A DNA stretch of 62,005 bases from Verrucomicrobiota bacterium (GCA_028293565.1 JAQGON010000108.1:1-62005); one strand, 5' to 3'; positions 35,315 through 44,277 are shown, counted from the stretch's first letter. Numbers and translations: made by a program. Notes: generated from the sequence alone by a model not told the origin.

Positions 35315-38300
35315 ATGCTTCCGCGCGCCCGCCCCGCCCTGCTGTTGTTGTTGCTCGCGATTGCGTGCAGTCGTCTCGCCGCCGCCGAATCCGCCGAAAT
35401 CACGTCGCTCCGCGCGAAAGCCGAACGGGGTAACTCAATCGCCCAATACAACCTCGGGCTGGCCTACGCCCAGGGCCAGCTCGTCGCGGCCGACCCGTCC
35501 GAGGCTTTCGCATGGCTCACCCTCGCGTCGGAACGAGGATCCACGGGAAAGGCGTTGAACAGCGTGCTGGGCAACATGACAGACGCCCAGCTTGCCGAAG
35601 GGCGCCGGCGCCTGGAGGCGTACCGGACGAGCGTCAACGCGATCGCCAAATCGCCGCCGCCTCCCTCCGGCGCCGCGGCCAAGGCCGGCAGCCGCGCGTT
35701 CAGCGTCAACTCCGCGTCCCCCGCGCCCGCGGCTCCGAGTCTCGCCGTCATTCGCCAGCCCTCCGCGCCGGTCGCGCATCCGCCCGAAAAACCGTCGCCA
35801 GCGCCGGACGCGGAACCGGGTGCGGAGGTCGCCACCCTCCGGAACGACCGTCATCAGCTCAGCACCGAACTCGCGTTGGCCTGGAAGGAAAACGCCCAGC
35901 TCAAGACTGACCTGACCGCCGCGCAGAGTTCCCTCAATGAGGACCGCGCCCGGATTTCCGCCCAGGCCGCCGCGCTCGCAAAACTCGAGGAGAACGGCCG
36001 GACGCGCGCCGCCGCCGTCCAGGACACCGCCCGGATTTCCGCGGAGCGCACCGCCGCCGAAGCCGCCCGCGCCCTGGCCGCCGCGTCCGCGGAATCGCTC
36101 GCCGCGGAAGTGGCGAACCTGAAGAACCGCCTGGCCGCCGCCGAATCGGCGCACGCCGCGCTCGCCGCGGAAAAATCCACCGCCGCGGAAAGCATTTCCA
36201 CCCTGACGGCCGAGAAGACGGCGCTCGCGGCCCAGCTCGACCAAGCCAATGCCGCTGCGCAGGCGGGACGCGTCGGCGAGCAGCAGAAACTCGCCGCGGA
36301 GTTGGAAGCCGCGCGAAAGGAAACCGCCCAGGCCAGAAATGCCGCGGCCGCCGCATCGGCGGAGGCGAAAAATTCCCAGGCCGCGCTCGCGACCCTCGCC
36401 GCAGCCCGCGACGCCGCCGAAGCCGGCCGCGCGAAAGCCGCCGACACCGCCGGGAGCCAGGCTGCGGAAATCGCGGCGCTGAACCAAAAGCTCGCGGCGC
36501 GCGAGCGCGACGCCCAGACAGCCGCCTCAACCCGCGCGGAAACAGAAAAGACCTCCGCGCAGCTCGCGCAGCAGCAGGCGCAGATCGACGCGCTCAAGGG
36601 ACAGCTGGCCGCGGCCGACGCCGCCCGCGCCGCCCTCGCCTCGGAAAAAACCGCGGCCGACGAAACCGTTTCCCGCCTCGCGTCGGAAAAGGAAAAACTC
36701 TCGGCGCAGGTGTCCGCCGCCGCCTCGGAACCAGCCCGGACCGCCGCCGCCGACACGCTCCGCCGCGCGGAATTCGCCGCGAAGGAAGCGACGGCCCAGG
36801 TCGCGTCGCTCAAGGCTCGCGCACAGGCGCTCGAGTCCGACCGCTCCGCCGCCCTCGCCGAACAGGCCCAGGCCAGCGAGCGCGCCAGGAAACTCGCCAT
36901 CGAACGCGACGCCGCCGAGGCCGGCCGCGCGAAATCCGCCGCCGCCGCGGAAGTCCGGGCCGCGGAAATTTCCAGCTTGAACGAAAAGCTCGCCGCCGCG
37001 GTCGCGGCGACAACCGCCGGCGCCGAGGACAAAGCCCGCGCCGCCAAGGCGGCCGCCGAGCTCGACCGCGTCCAAGCCGAACTCAAATCCTCCGAGTCCC
37101 GGATCGCGGCCGCCGAAGCCGCGCGCGCGTCGGCTCTCGCCGAGAAAACGACGGCGGAAAACGCCGTCGCCCAGCTGACCACGGACAAGGAAAAGCTCGC
37201 CGCCCAGCTTGCCGCCGCCAGCGCCGCCGATGCGGGCCGCGCCGCCGCCGCCGATGCCCTGCGACGCGCGGAATTCTCCGCGAAGGAGGCGACCGCGCAG
37301 CTCACCGCCCTCAAGGCCAGGACCCAGTCGCTCGAAGCGGACCGTGTCGCCGCCCTGACTGACCTCGCGCAAGCCAGCGACCGCGCGAAAAAGGCCCTCG
37401 CCGAACGCGACGCCGCCGAAACCGCGCGGGCCAGGCTCGCGGCCGCTTCCGAGACGCATGCGAAGGAGCTCGCCGCGCTCAACCAGAAACTCGCGGCCGC
37501 CAGCACCGCCGCGGGTTCGGACGGAGAAGCCCGGGCCGCCGCTCGCGCCGCAGCTGAACTTGCGGAACTCCATCGCCGGATCGAGGCCCAGACCACCCAG
37601 CTTGCCGCGACCGAAGCCGCGCGCGCCGAACTGGCCTCCGCCCGCTCGGCCGAGATGGAACGCAGCAAGGCGTCGGCCGATCAGGTCGCGGAATTGAAGC
37701 AGCAGGTCGAAGGCCTGGAGTCGGCGCGTGTCCAGGCGACGAACGAAAAAGACTCCCTGGCCGCCCAGCTTGCGCAAGCGGGCGCGGCCGCCGCCAAGGT
37801 CGCGGTCTCCGCCGCCGGCGCCGCCGAGCTCGCGGCGGCCAAGGCCGAACTCGGATCGATCCGCGAGAAACTCGCGGCCAGCGAATCCGTGCGCTCCGAT
37901 CTCGCCGGCCAGCTTTCGCCGCTCCGCGTCCAGCTGAGAGACGCCGAGGCCGCCGCCACCGCCGGTCAGGAGCAGGCGAGAAACCTCGCCGCCGTCCAGG
38001 CCGCGCTCGAAAAGGAGCGGCGCGCCAGCGCCCAATCCGAGCAGGCCCTCGCCCAGCTGCGGGCGCGCACCGAGGAGCTCGAAGCCAACAACGCCAGGCT
38101 CGTCGCCTCCGTCGCGTCGGCGCCGAAAATCGCGGCGGATCTTGAAGATACCCGGCGGGAATTGATCGCGGCGCGCGAAAAACTTTCCGCGTTCGCCACC
38201 GAAAGCTCCACCCATGCCGCCGCGCTGGAAGAAGCCCGCCGGGAGGCGGCCGCCCATCGCGACGAACTCGCCGCGCTCCGCGCGAAAACCCAGTCCGCGG

Positions 38301-39547
38301 TCGCCTCCGCCGGAACCGAGGCGCAGCTGCGCGTGGAATCCGCCAAAGCCTCGGCCGCGCTCGCGCAGCTGCAGGACGAGGCCGTCGGCCTCCGTTCCGA
38401 CCGGCAGCGCCTCGCGGAGGAATTGGCGACGACTCATCAGGCCGCCGACAAATCCCGCGGCGACGCCGCGGCCGCCGCGAGCCAGCTCGCCACTCTCCAG
38501 GCCAAGGTCACGCAGCTCGAAAGCGAGCGCGCCACCGCCGCGGCCAATGCCGGCCAGGCCTCCGAGCAGGTTGCCCAGGCCACGGCGCTGCAAACCCGGA
38601 TCGCCGAGCTTCAGGGACGCCTCGACGCCGCCGAAATCGCCCGCGTCGCGCTCGCCGCCAAGGTCAGCGCTTCCGCCGAGTCCGATCGCAACGCCGTCGA
38701 CCAGGTCGCGTCCCTGCGAACCCAGGTGCAGGCGCTGGAGAGCGAGCGGACCGCGCTGCGGCAGCAGATGGCCGACGCCAAAGCCGCGCCGTCCGGAAGC
38801 GACGCGGCCCGGGCGGATGCCGAATCAAAACTCGCGATGGCCCTCCGCAGCTACACCGTGCTGCGCGAGGAAAACGACGCGCTGAAGGCCGCGGCCGAAA
38901 AATCCTCCGCCGAAAAATCCGCGCTCGCGGGCGAACTCTCCGCGACGAAGTCCGCCGCCGATGCCCTCAAGCCCCAGGCCGAGGCCGGCGCCGCGGCTTC
39001 CGCCCAGCTCGAAGGCATTCGCGACCAGCTGCGGCAGTCCCAGACACAGGTCGGGGCGCTGGTCGAAGAGAATTCCCAGCTGAAGGCCCGTGTGGCCTCC
39101 AGTCCCCCCGCTGACCTCGAATCCCTGCGCACGCGCTCCGCCGAAGCGGAGCGCAAGGCGTCCGACGCGCAGAAAAGCAGCCGCGCGCTCGCCGAGGAAA
39201 ACGCGCGGTTGAAGGCCACGATCGCGAGCGTTTCCCAAACCGTGGGCCGCACCGTCGCCGTCTCGGCCCCGCCGCCGGCCGCCGCCCGGCCGGTCGGCAC
39301 GGCCGCGCCCAATCCGAATTCACCCACCCGTCCCGGCAGCATCCAGGCCGCCGCGCTCACCACCCCTCCGCCAGCGCCCGCCCCGGTGGCCCGGACCCAC
39401 GTCGTGGTTCCCGGCGACACCCTCGGAAAGATCTCCCGCCTCTACTACGGCACGCCAAACCGGTGGCCCGCGATTCTCGCCGCCAACGGCGATGTCCTTC
39501 GCGACGAACGCAGCCTGGTCGTCGGACGCATCCTGCGCATTCCCTGA
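35315..39547 (+). CDS. Giant Sel1 - coiled-coil - LysM envelope protein (triad gene B)
   Basis: The 1410-residue protein begins with a signal peptide (MLPRARPALLLLLLAIAC, cleavage near LAA-AES; the Cys at 18 could alternatively be a lipobox). Residues 25-105 are a Sel1 repeat nearly matching gene A. Residues 110-170 are a Pro/Ala-rich linker. Residues about 170-1310 are an Ala/Glu/Lys/Arg-rich coiled coil with three copies of a roughly 166-residue repeat (anchors RDAAEAGRAK at 365 and 531, RDAAETARAR at 698). Residues 1315-1360 are Pro-rich. Residues 1361-1410 are a LysM domain (THVVVPGDTLGKISRLYYG). The last 240 residues match gene C. LysM should bind peptidoglycan, and a continuous coil could reach far beyond the periplasm. 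A structural, scaffold or shape role is inference. The ATG at 35315 is chosen because it starts the signal peptide. Confidence 0.82.
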   Translation: MLPRARPALLLLLLAIACSRLAAAESAEITSLRAKAERGNSIAQYNLGLAYAQGQLVAADPSEAFAWLTLASERGSTGKALNSVLGNMTDAQLAEGRRRLEAYRTSVNAIAKSPPPPSGAAAKAGSRAFSVNSASPAPAAPSLAVIRQPSAPVAHPPEKPSPAPDAEPGAEVATLRNDRHQLSTELALAWKENAQLKTDLTAAQSSLNEDRARISAQAAALAKLEENGRTRAAAVQDTARISAERTAAEAARALAAASAESLAAEVANLKNRLAAAESAHAALAAEKSTAAESISTLTAEKTALAAQLDQANAAAQAGRVGEQQKLAAELEAARKETAQARNAAAAASAEAKNSQAALATLAAARDAAEAGRAKAADTAGSQAAEIAALNQKLAARERDAQTAASTRAETEKTSAQLAQQQAQIDALKGQLAAADAARAALASEKTAADETVSRLASEKEKLSAQVSAAASEPARTAAADTLRRAEFAAKEATAQVASLKARAQALESDRSAALAEQAQASERARKLAIERDAAEAGRAKSAAAAEVRAAEISSLNEKLAAAVAATTAGAEDKARAAKAAAELDRVQAELKSSESRIAAAEAARASALAEKTTAENAVAQLTTDKEKLAAQLAAASAADAGRAAAADALRRAEFSAKEATAQLTALKARTQSLEADRVAALTDLAQASDRAKKALAERDAAETARARLAAASETHAKELAALNQKLAAASTAAGSDGEARAAARAAAELAELHRRIEAQTTQLAATEAARAELASARSAEMERSKASADQVAELKQQVEGLESARVQATNEKDSLAAQLAQAGAAAAKVAVSAAGAAELAAAKAELGSIREKLAASESVRSDLAGQLSPLRVQLRDAEAAATAGQEQARNLAAVQAALEKERRASAQSEQALAQLRARTEELEANNARLVASVASAPKIAADLEDTRRELIAAREKLSAFATESSTHAAALEEARREAAAHRDELAALRAKTQSAVASAGTEAQLRVESAKASAALAQLQDEAVGLRSDRQRLAEELATTHQAADKSRGDAAAAASQLATLQAKVTQLESERATAAANAGQASEQVAQATALQTRIAELQGRLDAAEIARVALAAKVSASAESDRNAVDQVASLRTQVQALESERTALRQQMADAKAAPSGSDAARADAESKLAMALRSYTVLREENDALKAAAEKSSAEKSALAGELSATKSAADALKPQAEAGAAASAQLEGIRDQLRQSQTQVGALVEENSQLKARVASSPPADLESLRTRSAEAERKASDAQKSSRALAEENARLKATIASVSQTVGRTVAVSAPPPAAARPVGTAAPNPNSPTRPGSIQAAALTTPPPAPAPVARTHVVVPGDTLGKISRLYYGTPNRWPAILAANGDVLRDERSLVVGRILRIP

Positions 39548-39605
39548 TTCCGGCGCCCTCCGGTGCGGGGTTGCCTCGATCCCGAATCCACTCAATTTCG
39601 AGGTC

Positions 39606-40268
39606 ATGCGTTCCTTTACGTTGTCCGCCGCTTCCGGCGCTTTTTTTCTCCTCATCCTCTCCCACCCGGGTCTCGCCCAGTCCGCCTCCGCCAACTCCGC
39701 GCCCCCCGCCACCGTCGCGGTCGAGCCGCAGGACACGCCGGAGGCGAAACTCGCGATCGTCCTCCGCAGCTACACGCTGGTCCGCGACGAGAACGACCAG
39801 CTCAAGGCCGAGAAGGAAAAACTCCTGGCCGAAAAATCCTCCCTCGAGGCGCAGCTCGGCGTGACGAAGGACGCCCTCCCCTTGGCCGACCAGGCGGCAG
39901 GATTCCGCGAGCAGCTGCGGCGGATGCAGGATCAGCTCGCCGCGCTCTCGCTGGAAAACAACCAGCTGAAAACCCGGCTCGCCCTCAGCGGGCCCGCGCC
40001 GGGAACGACCGCACCGGCTGCCGCGGCTTCGGGCGACACGATGGTTCCGAACGCCATCACCCCGAAATTCGACAAGCTGCCTGAACCCGCGCCGGTCCAC
40101 GCCGCCGCGCCGCGCACCCACGTCGTCGCGTCCGGCGACACGCTGATGAAAATTTCCAAGAAGTATTACGGCACGCCGGATCGCTGGACGGAAATCTTCG
40201 TCGCCAATCCCGACGTGCTGAAGGACGAGCGCAGCCTGGTCATTGGCAAGACGCTGCGGATTCCGTGA
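39606..40268 (+). CDS. Coiled-coil LysM exported protein (triad gene C)
   Basis: The 220-residue protein has a signal peptide (SAASGAFFLLILSHPGLAQS). A coiled coil at residues 45-125 begins EAKLAIVLRSYTLVRDENDQ, a Pro/Ala linker follows, and a C-terminal LysM domain occupies 171-220 (THVVASGDTLMKISKKYYG, DERSLVIGKTLRIP). The ATG follows GAGG at three bases, supporting this start over an in-frame upstream one. The whole mature protein aligns with the C-terminal 240 residues of gene B, which ends 58 bases upstream. It should bind peptidoglycan through LysM, and it may bundle with gene B's coil. Confidence 0.8.
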   Translation: MRSFTLSAASGAFFLLILSHPGLAQSASANSAPPATVAVEPQDTPEAKLAIVLRSYTLVRDENDQLKAEKEKLLAEKSSLEAQLGVTKDALPLADQAAGFREQLRRMQDQLAALSLENNQLKTRLALSGPAPGTTAPAAAASGDTMVPNAITPKFDKLPEPAPVHAAAPRTHVVASGDTLMKISKKYYGTPDRWTEIFVANPDVLKDERSLVIGKTLRIP

Positions 40269-40315
40269 GCGGGAGTACCTTCGTCGGGGTTGGTTCCGAG
40301 GACCCAGGCGAACAT

Positions 40316-40443
40316 CGAACTTTCAACATTCAACTTCCAACGTCGAATTCCGGAGTGGTGGTACCAAGACATCCTATCCAGTGATTCTGCGGTACCGGAT
40401 CGGCATTCAATGTTGGAAGTTGAGCGTTGGACGTTCGAAGTTC
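40316..40443. repeat. GGTACC/GTTGGAAGTTGAA repeat, copy 2 (full palindromic element)
   Basis: The element is about 128 bases. The left arm (CGAACTTTCAACATTCAACT, from 40316) and the right arm (ending GCGTTGGACGTTCGAAGTTC) are inverted relatives. Two GGTACC sites lie inside, at 40360 and 40391. The left half, read on the other strand, matches the copy at 23238-23305 block for block. It fills most of the gap between triad gene C and the cyclophilin gene. Confidence 0.7.
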
Positions 40444-40509
40444 AGACAGTTCAGACCGTAGCGCCGAGTTTCATTGTGACAGCGGATCGGTTGGTTCACC
40501 GTCGACCGC

Positions 40510-41655
40510 ATGAGATTCCTGTGCGCGTGCCTCGCGGCCGTTGCAGCGGTTTTCACCGCCGTCGCCGACGTTCCGGCCGTTTTACCCGACGGGCTCTATG
40601 CGGAGTTCTCCACCCCGCGCGGCGTCCTCACGGCGGAACTGTTTTATGGGCGCGCTCCGCTGACCGTCGCGAACTTCGTCGGGCTGGCCGAAGGCACCCT
40701 CGGTCCGAAACCGGGAACGCCGTTTTTTGACGGCCTGAAATTCCACCGGGTGGTGCCGGACTTCGTGGTGCAGGGCGGCGATCCCCTCGGCACAGGCGAG
40801 GGCGGGCCGGGCTACAGTTTTCCCGACGAGTTCGTTCCCGGACTGCGGCACGATTCCGCCGGCATCCTCTCGATGGCCAACGACGGACCCGACACCAACG
40901 GCTCGCAGTTTTTCCTCACCCTGCGCGAGGTGAACCGCCTCAACTATCTCCATGCCGTTTTCGGCCGCATCGTGCGGGGAGTCGAGCTGCTCCCCCTGAT
41001 CCAGCAGGGCGACGCCATGACCGCCGTCGCAATCCGGCGGATCGGTCCGGTCGCGAAGGCGTTCCGCTGCGACCGTCCCGCGTTCGAGGCGCTCGTGGCC
41101 AGGACCGTAAAATTTCACGCCGCGCCGGCGCCCGGGCCGAAGGCCCATTTCGACGATCCGGCCGGCGTCCTGCCCATCGAGCCGCCGCGCGCCCTCGCCT
41201 TCCAGCGCAAGCTGGCGAACTACGAGCGCGCCACCGGCAGGAAAGTCTACGCGCGCATGGCGGCGAAGTTCATGCCTGAAACGCCCGGACAAAAGACCGG
41301 CGCCCTGGCCGGGAAGATGGCGGGCCAAATCGGCCTCGCCGCCGACGGCGTGCTCGCGGTCTACTTCGCCGACATCGACCAATGGGCGCTCTGGATTGGC
41401 GACGATTGTCTTCCCGCCTTCACCGGCCGTTCCGGTGAATCCCTCGCGAAACTGATCGCTGACGGCGGACTGCACCGCGCGAAGGAGGATTTTCTCGCCG
41501 CGGCACGCCGGCAGGGCGACCTGGCGATTGCCGACTACACCCGAACCGCGCCGCCGGACAAGCCGGTCACGGCCGGCCAGAAAATCAAGCTGCAGGTCGA
41601 CGCCGTCCTCGACGCGCTGCTGTTCAGATTCGAACCCCACCCCCGGATCCCATGA
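40510..41655 (+). CDS. Exported cyclophilin-type peptidyl-prolyl isomerase with long C-terminal extension
   Basis: The 381-residue protein has a signal peptide (MRFLCACLAAVAAVFTAVAD). Residues about 25-180 form a cyclophilin domain (FDGLKFHRVVPDFVVQGGDP, ILSMANDGPDTNGSQFFLTL, LNYLHAVFGRIVRG), with the catalytic Arg in FHRVV and the QFF motif present. Residues 200-381 form an extra region of unknown family (YERATGRKVYARMAAKFMPE, ADIDQWALWIGDDCLP). It should catalyse proline isomerisation in the periplasm. Its stop overlaps the next gene's start (ATGA), so the isomerase and the M20 amidohydrolase are translationally coupled. Confidence 0.87.
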   Translation: MRFLCACLAAVAAVFTAVADVPAVLPDGLYAEFSTPRGVLTAELFYGRAPLTVANFVGLAEGTLGPKPGTPFFDGLKFHRVVPDFVVQGGDPLGTGEGGPGYSFPDEFVPGLRHDSAGILSMANDGPDTNGSQFFLTLREVNRLNYLHAVFGRIVRGVELLPLIQQGDAMTAVAIRRIGPVAKAFRCDRPAFEALVARTVKFHAAPAPGPKAHFDDPAGVLPIEPPRALAFQRKLANYERATGRKVYARMAAKFMPETPGQKTGALAGKMAGQIGLAADGVLAVYFADIDQWALWIGDDCLPAFTGRSGESLAKLIADGGLHRAKEDFLAAARRQGDLAIADYTRTAPPDKPVTAGQKIKLQVDAVLDALLFRFEPHPRIP

Positions 41656-42980
41656 AACCCCGCACTCTGTTTGCCCTGTTCCTCCTCGCGGCCACCCTCG
41701 TTTCGGCCGCAGATCAATCGCTCACTGAACTCGTCGCCTCGCGCGTGGACCACGACTACGCGGCGCTCAGCGCCTTCTACCTGGATCTCCACCGCCATCC
41801 TGAGCTTTCGCTGATGGAGGAAAAGACCTCGCGGAAAGTCGCCGCATCCCTGCGCGAGTCTGGTTTCGAGGTGACCGAAAAATTCGGCGGCTACGGCTTG
41901 GTGGGAATTCTTCAGAACGGTCCGGGTCCGACGCTCCTCGTCCGCACCGATCTCGACGGACTGCCGGTCGAGGAGGAAACCGGCCTGCCCTATGCGAGCA
42001 AGGACCGCGGAACGGACCCCGCCGGACGTGACGTGCCCGTGATGCACGCCTGCGGACACGACGTGCACATGACCGTGTTCACCGGCGCCGCGCGCCTGCT
42101 CGCCGGGCTGCGCGACCGCTGGTCGGGCACGCTGGTCTTCATCGGACAGCCCGCCGAGGAACGCGGCATCGGCGCGCGCGTGATGCTCAGCGAAGGGCTC
42201 TACCGGAAATTCCCGAAGCCCGATTTCGCGGTCGCGCTGCACGACAGCGCCACGCTCCCCGCCGGCACGCTCGGCACCGTCGAGGGCTACGCGATGGCGA
42301 ACGTCGACACCGTGGAAATCACCGTGCGCGGAGTCGGCGGACACGGCGCCTATCCCCAGACGACCAAGGATCCCGTGGTGCTCGCGGCGCGGATTGTGCT
42401 CGCGCTGCAGACGATCGTGAGCCGCGAAACCCGCCCGATCGACCCGGCCGTCGTCACCGTCGGCTCGATCCACGGCGGCACGAAGGCGAACATCATCCCC
42501 GGCGAGGTGAAGCTCCAGCTCACGCTGCGCTCGTACTCGGACGGCGTGCGCGCGCACATCCTCGAGGCCGTGCGCCGCATCTGCCGCGGCGAGGCCATTG
42601 CCGCGGGGCTGCCGGACGACCTCCAGCCCGTCGTCAATGTGATCGCCGACGACGTGGCCAACGCCGTCTACAACGATCCGGCCCTCACGCGCCGCGTGCG
42701 CGCGGCGCTGGTCGGCTGGTTTGGCGCGGACAAGGTGCAGACGATCATGCCCGAGATGGGCGGCGAGGATTTCGCGGAGTTCGGCCGCACGACCGAGCAT
42801 GTGCCGGTCTGCCTGTTTCGGCTCGGCGCCGTGGATCCGACGAAGGTCGCGGAAAGCGAGCGAACCGGCGTTCCGCTCCCGTCGCTCCATTCGAGCCGGT
42901 TTGCGCCGCTGCCCGAACCGACGCTGCGGACCGGTGTCACTGCCCTTTCCGCCGTGGCGTTGGAGATCCTGAAAAAATGA
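41652..42980 (+). CDS. M20-family amidohydrolase / N-acyl-amino-acid hydrolase, exported
   Basis: This 442-residue metallopeptidase-type hydrolase has a signal peptide (MKPRTLFALFLLAATLVSAA). M20D motifs are present: the start FYLDLHRHPELSLMEEKTS, RTDLDGLPVEEETGLPY, metal-binding HACGHDVHMTV, catalytic GQPAEER, the dimerisation-domain motif VGGHGAYPQTTKDPVVLA and the distal EMGGEDFAEFGR. It probably hydrolyses N-acylated amino acids or hippurate-like compounds in the periplasm. It is translationally coupled to the cyclophilin gene. Confidence 0.9.
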   Translation: MKPRTLFALFLLAATLVSAADQSLTELVASRVDHDYAALSAFYLDLHRHPELSLMEEKTSRKVAASLRESGFEVTEKFGGYGLVGILQNGPGPTLLVRTDLDGLPVEEETGLPYASKDRGTDPAGRDVPVMHACGHDVHMTVFTGAARLLAGLRDRWSGTLVFIGQPAEERGIGARVMLSEGLYRKFPKPDFAVALHDSATLPAGTLGTVEGYAMANVDTVEITVRGVGGHGAYPQTTKDPVVLAARIVLALQTIVSRETRPIDPAVVTVGSIHGGTKANIIPGEVKLQLTLRSYSDGVRAHILEAVRRICRGEAIAAGLPDDLQPVVNVIADDVANAVYNDPALTRRVRAALVGWFGADKVQTIMPEMGGEDFAEFGRTTEHVPVCLFRLGAVDPTKVAESERTGVPLPSLHSSRFAPLPEPTLRTGVTALSAVALEILKK

Positions 42981-43211
42981 GCCCTGGAGGGTCGGGGCCG
43001 TTCGGCCCTAATTCATCTCTTTCACCCTTGGCACTCCCTCGATTGTCAATCTATGTATCCTTCGCAGTATGTTTTGGCGCACGGGTTTCCGGTTCGACAA
43101 AACGTGTTCATGCATTTTTCCCGTGAGTCGATCGTACATTTACCCAGCGCTAAACTATAGGCGCGCCTTCCCCAATCGCGTCTGGCTTTTTCTTCCTCGC
43201 ACCCTGGCTCA
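42981..43211. other. AT-richer intergenic region before the pilin-like gene
   Basis: These 231 bases are noticeably more AT-rich than their surroundings, contain no convincing open frame, and separate the M20 gene from the pilin-like gene. A long untranslated leader or regulatory region is plausible. A sigma-54 type promoter was looked for and not found, and no intrinsic terminator is evident. Confidence 0.3.
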
Positions 43212-43559
43212 ATGAAATCCCCCTCCCCATCCGGCTTCACGCTCGTCGAGATCATGATCGTCGTGGTCATCATCGGCATGCTCGCAGCGCTGGCCATTCC
43301 GGGATTTCAAAAAATCCGCGCCGCATCGCAGGACAAGACCGTGATGAGCAACGCGCGCCAGCTCGCCGCCGCCACGGACCAGTACATGATGGAGTTCGGC
43401 CGTTCGACCGTTTCCATCGGCATGCTGGTCGGACAGACCAATTACGTGAAGAACCTCGATCTCGTGGCCAACGAGATCTACCCGACGACCTACGTCTCCG
43501 GCACGCCCATCACCGTCCTCGGCGTCGCCGGCGCCCGCACCATCACTTACGGGCTCTGA
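43212..43559 (+). CDS. Type IV pilin-like / type II secretion pseudopilin-like protein
   Basis: This 115-residue protein has a prepilin leader MKSPSPSG with cleavage before FTLVEIMIVVVIIGMLAALA, including Glu at +5. The mature N-terminal helix and a small C-terminal domain (LAAATDQYMMEFGRS, EIYPTTYVSGTPITVLG) follow. It should be processed by the prepilin peptidase encoded at 13.3 kb. Its short length and lone position suggest a minor pilin or one of the many PilA/PulG-like proteins common in this lineage. No assembly ATPase is nearby. Confidence 0.85.
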   Translation: MKSPSPSGFTLVEIMIVVVIIGMLAALAIPGFQKIRAASQDKTVMSNARQLAAATDQYMMEFGRSTVSIGMLVGQTNYVKNLDLVANEIYPTTYVSGTPITVLGVAGARTITYGL

Positions 43560-43715
43560 GGGCGGGAAGCGAAGCGGTCTCGTCGTCTTTTCGCAGCGTT
43601 GAGTTTCAACCGGGCTGCTGGAACGCGAAGGCCCCAAAGGGCGAAGTTCCGCCGCGATTCTGGATTTTCCCGCACGCTTGCGCCGCGGCGAGCCCCCCGG
43701 CACGGTTCCCATTCG

Positions 43716-44249
43716 ATGCGCAACTCCGTTTATCTCTTCGTCCTCGGCTTCGCCCTGCTCACGCTCGCGCTCGTCGTGCGTTCGGGCATTCTGGCCCGCA
43801 AGGAGCCGGGGCGCCCGATCAACGCCGCGATGCGGGAGGCGATCGCCGAGGAATCGCCGCAGATGAGCGAGGCTGACGCGGCGCTCATCCGCGAAAGATA
43901 TGGCAACGCCCGGCGCCTCCACTCCGGCTTGCTCTATGTCGAGCGCGATCCCGGCATCGGCGCCTCGACTCCGCGCAACGGCCAGGAGGTCATCGTCCAG
44001 TACGACGGCCGGCTGCTCGACGGGACTCCGATCGACAGTTCGTACAAGCGCGGCGCGCCTTTCACGTTCCGGCTCGGCGCCGGCATGGCCATCGAGGGAT
44101 GGGACGAAGCCTTTCGGACCATGCGCAAGGGCGAGAAACGTACCCTGATCATTCCGTACTGGCTCGCCTACGGCACGGCCGGCCGGCCCCCGGCCATTCC
44201 GCCGCGCGCCACCCTGATCTTCGATGTCGAGCTGATCGACATCCGGTGA
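43716..44249 (+). CDS. Membrane-anchored FKBP-type peptidyl-prolyl isomerase
   Basis: The 177-residue protein has an N-terminal signal-anchor (VYLFVLGFALLTLALVV), a short helical spacer, and one FKBP domain from about 75 (GQEVIVQYDGRLLDGTPIDS, FTFRLGAGMAIEGWDEAF, MRKGEKRTLIIPYWLAYG). Core FKBP aromatic residues of the active site are mostly kept. It should assist folding outside the cytoplasm. ATG at 43716 is chosen because it starts the membrane segment; an in-frame upstream start at 43599 would add low-complexity sequence. Confidence 0.87.
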   Translation: MRNSVYLFVLGFALLTLALVVRSGILARKEPGRPINAAMREAIAEESPQMSEADAALIRERYGNARRLHSGLLYVERDPGIGASTPRNGQEVIVQYDGRLLDGTPIDSSYKRGAPFTFRLGAGMAIEGWDEAFRTMRKGEKRTLIIPYWLAYGTAGRPPAIPPRATLIFDVELIDIR

Positions 44250-44277
44250 GCGGATCGGAAACCTGATCGATGGGCCC

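Noticed and set aside
36527-38593. Gly-rich 688-codon minus-strand frame resembling PE_PGRS-like sequence
   Set aside because: It is the complement of the Ala/Glu/Lys-rich repeats of the giant coiled-coil gene; glycine richness is a by-product of GCC/GCG codons read backwards.
43010-43160. Possible tRNA-like or sigma-54 promoter signal before the pilin-like gene
   Set aside because: A GGTTCGAC string resembles a T-loop, but no acceptor or anticodon stem can be built. The TTGGCAC string lacks the correctly spaced GC of a sigma-54 promoter.
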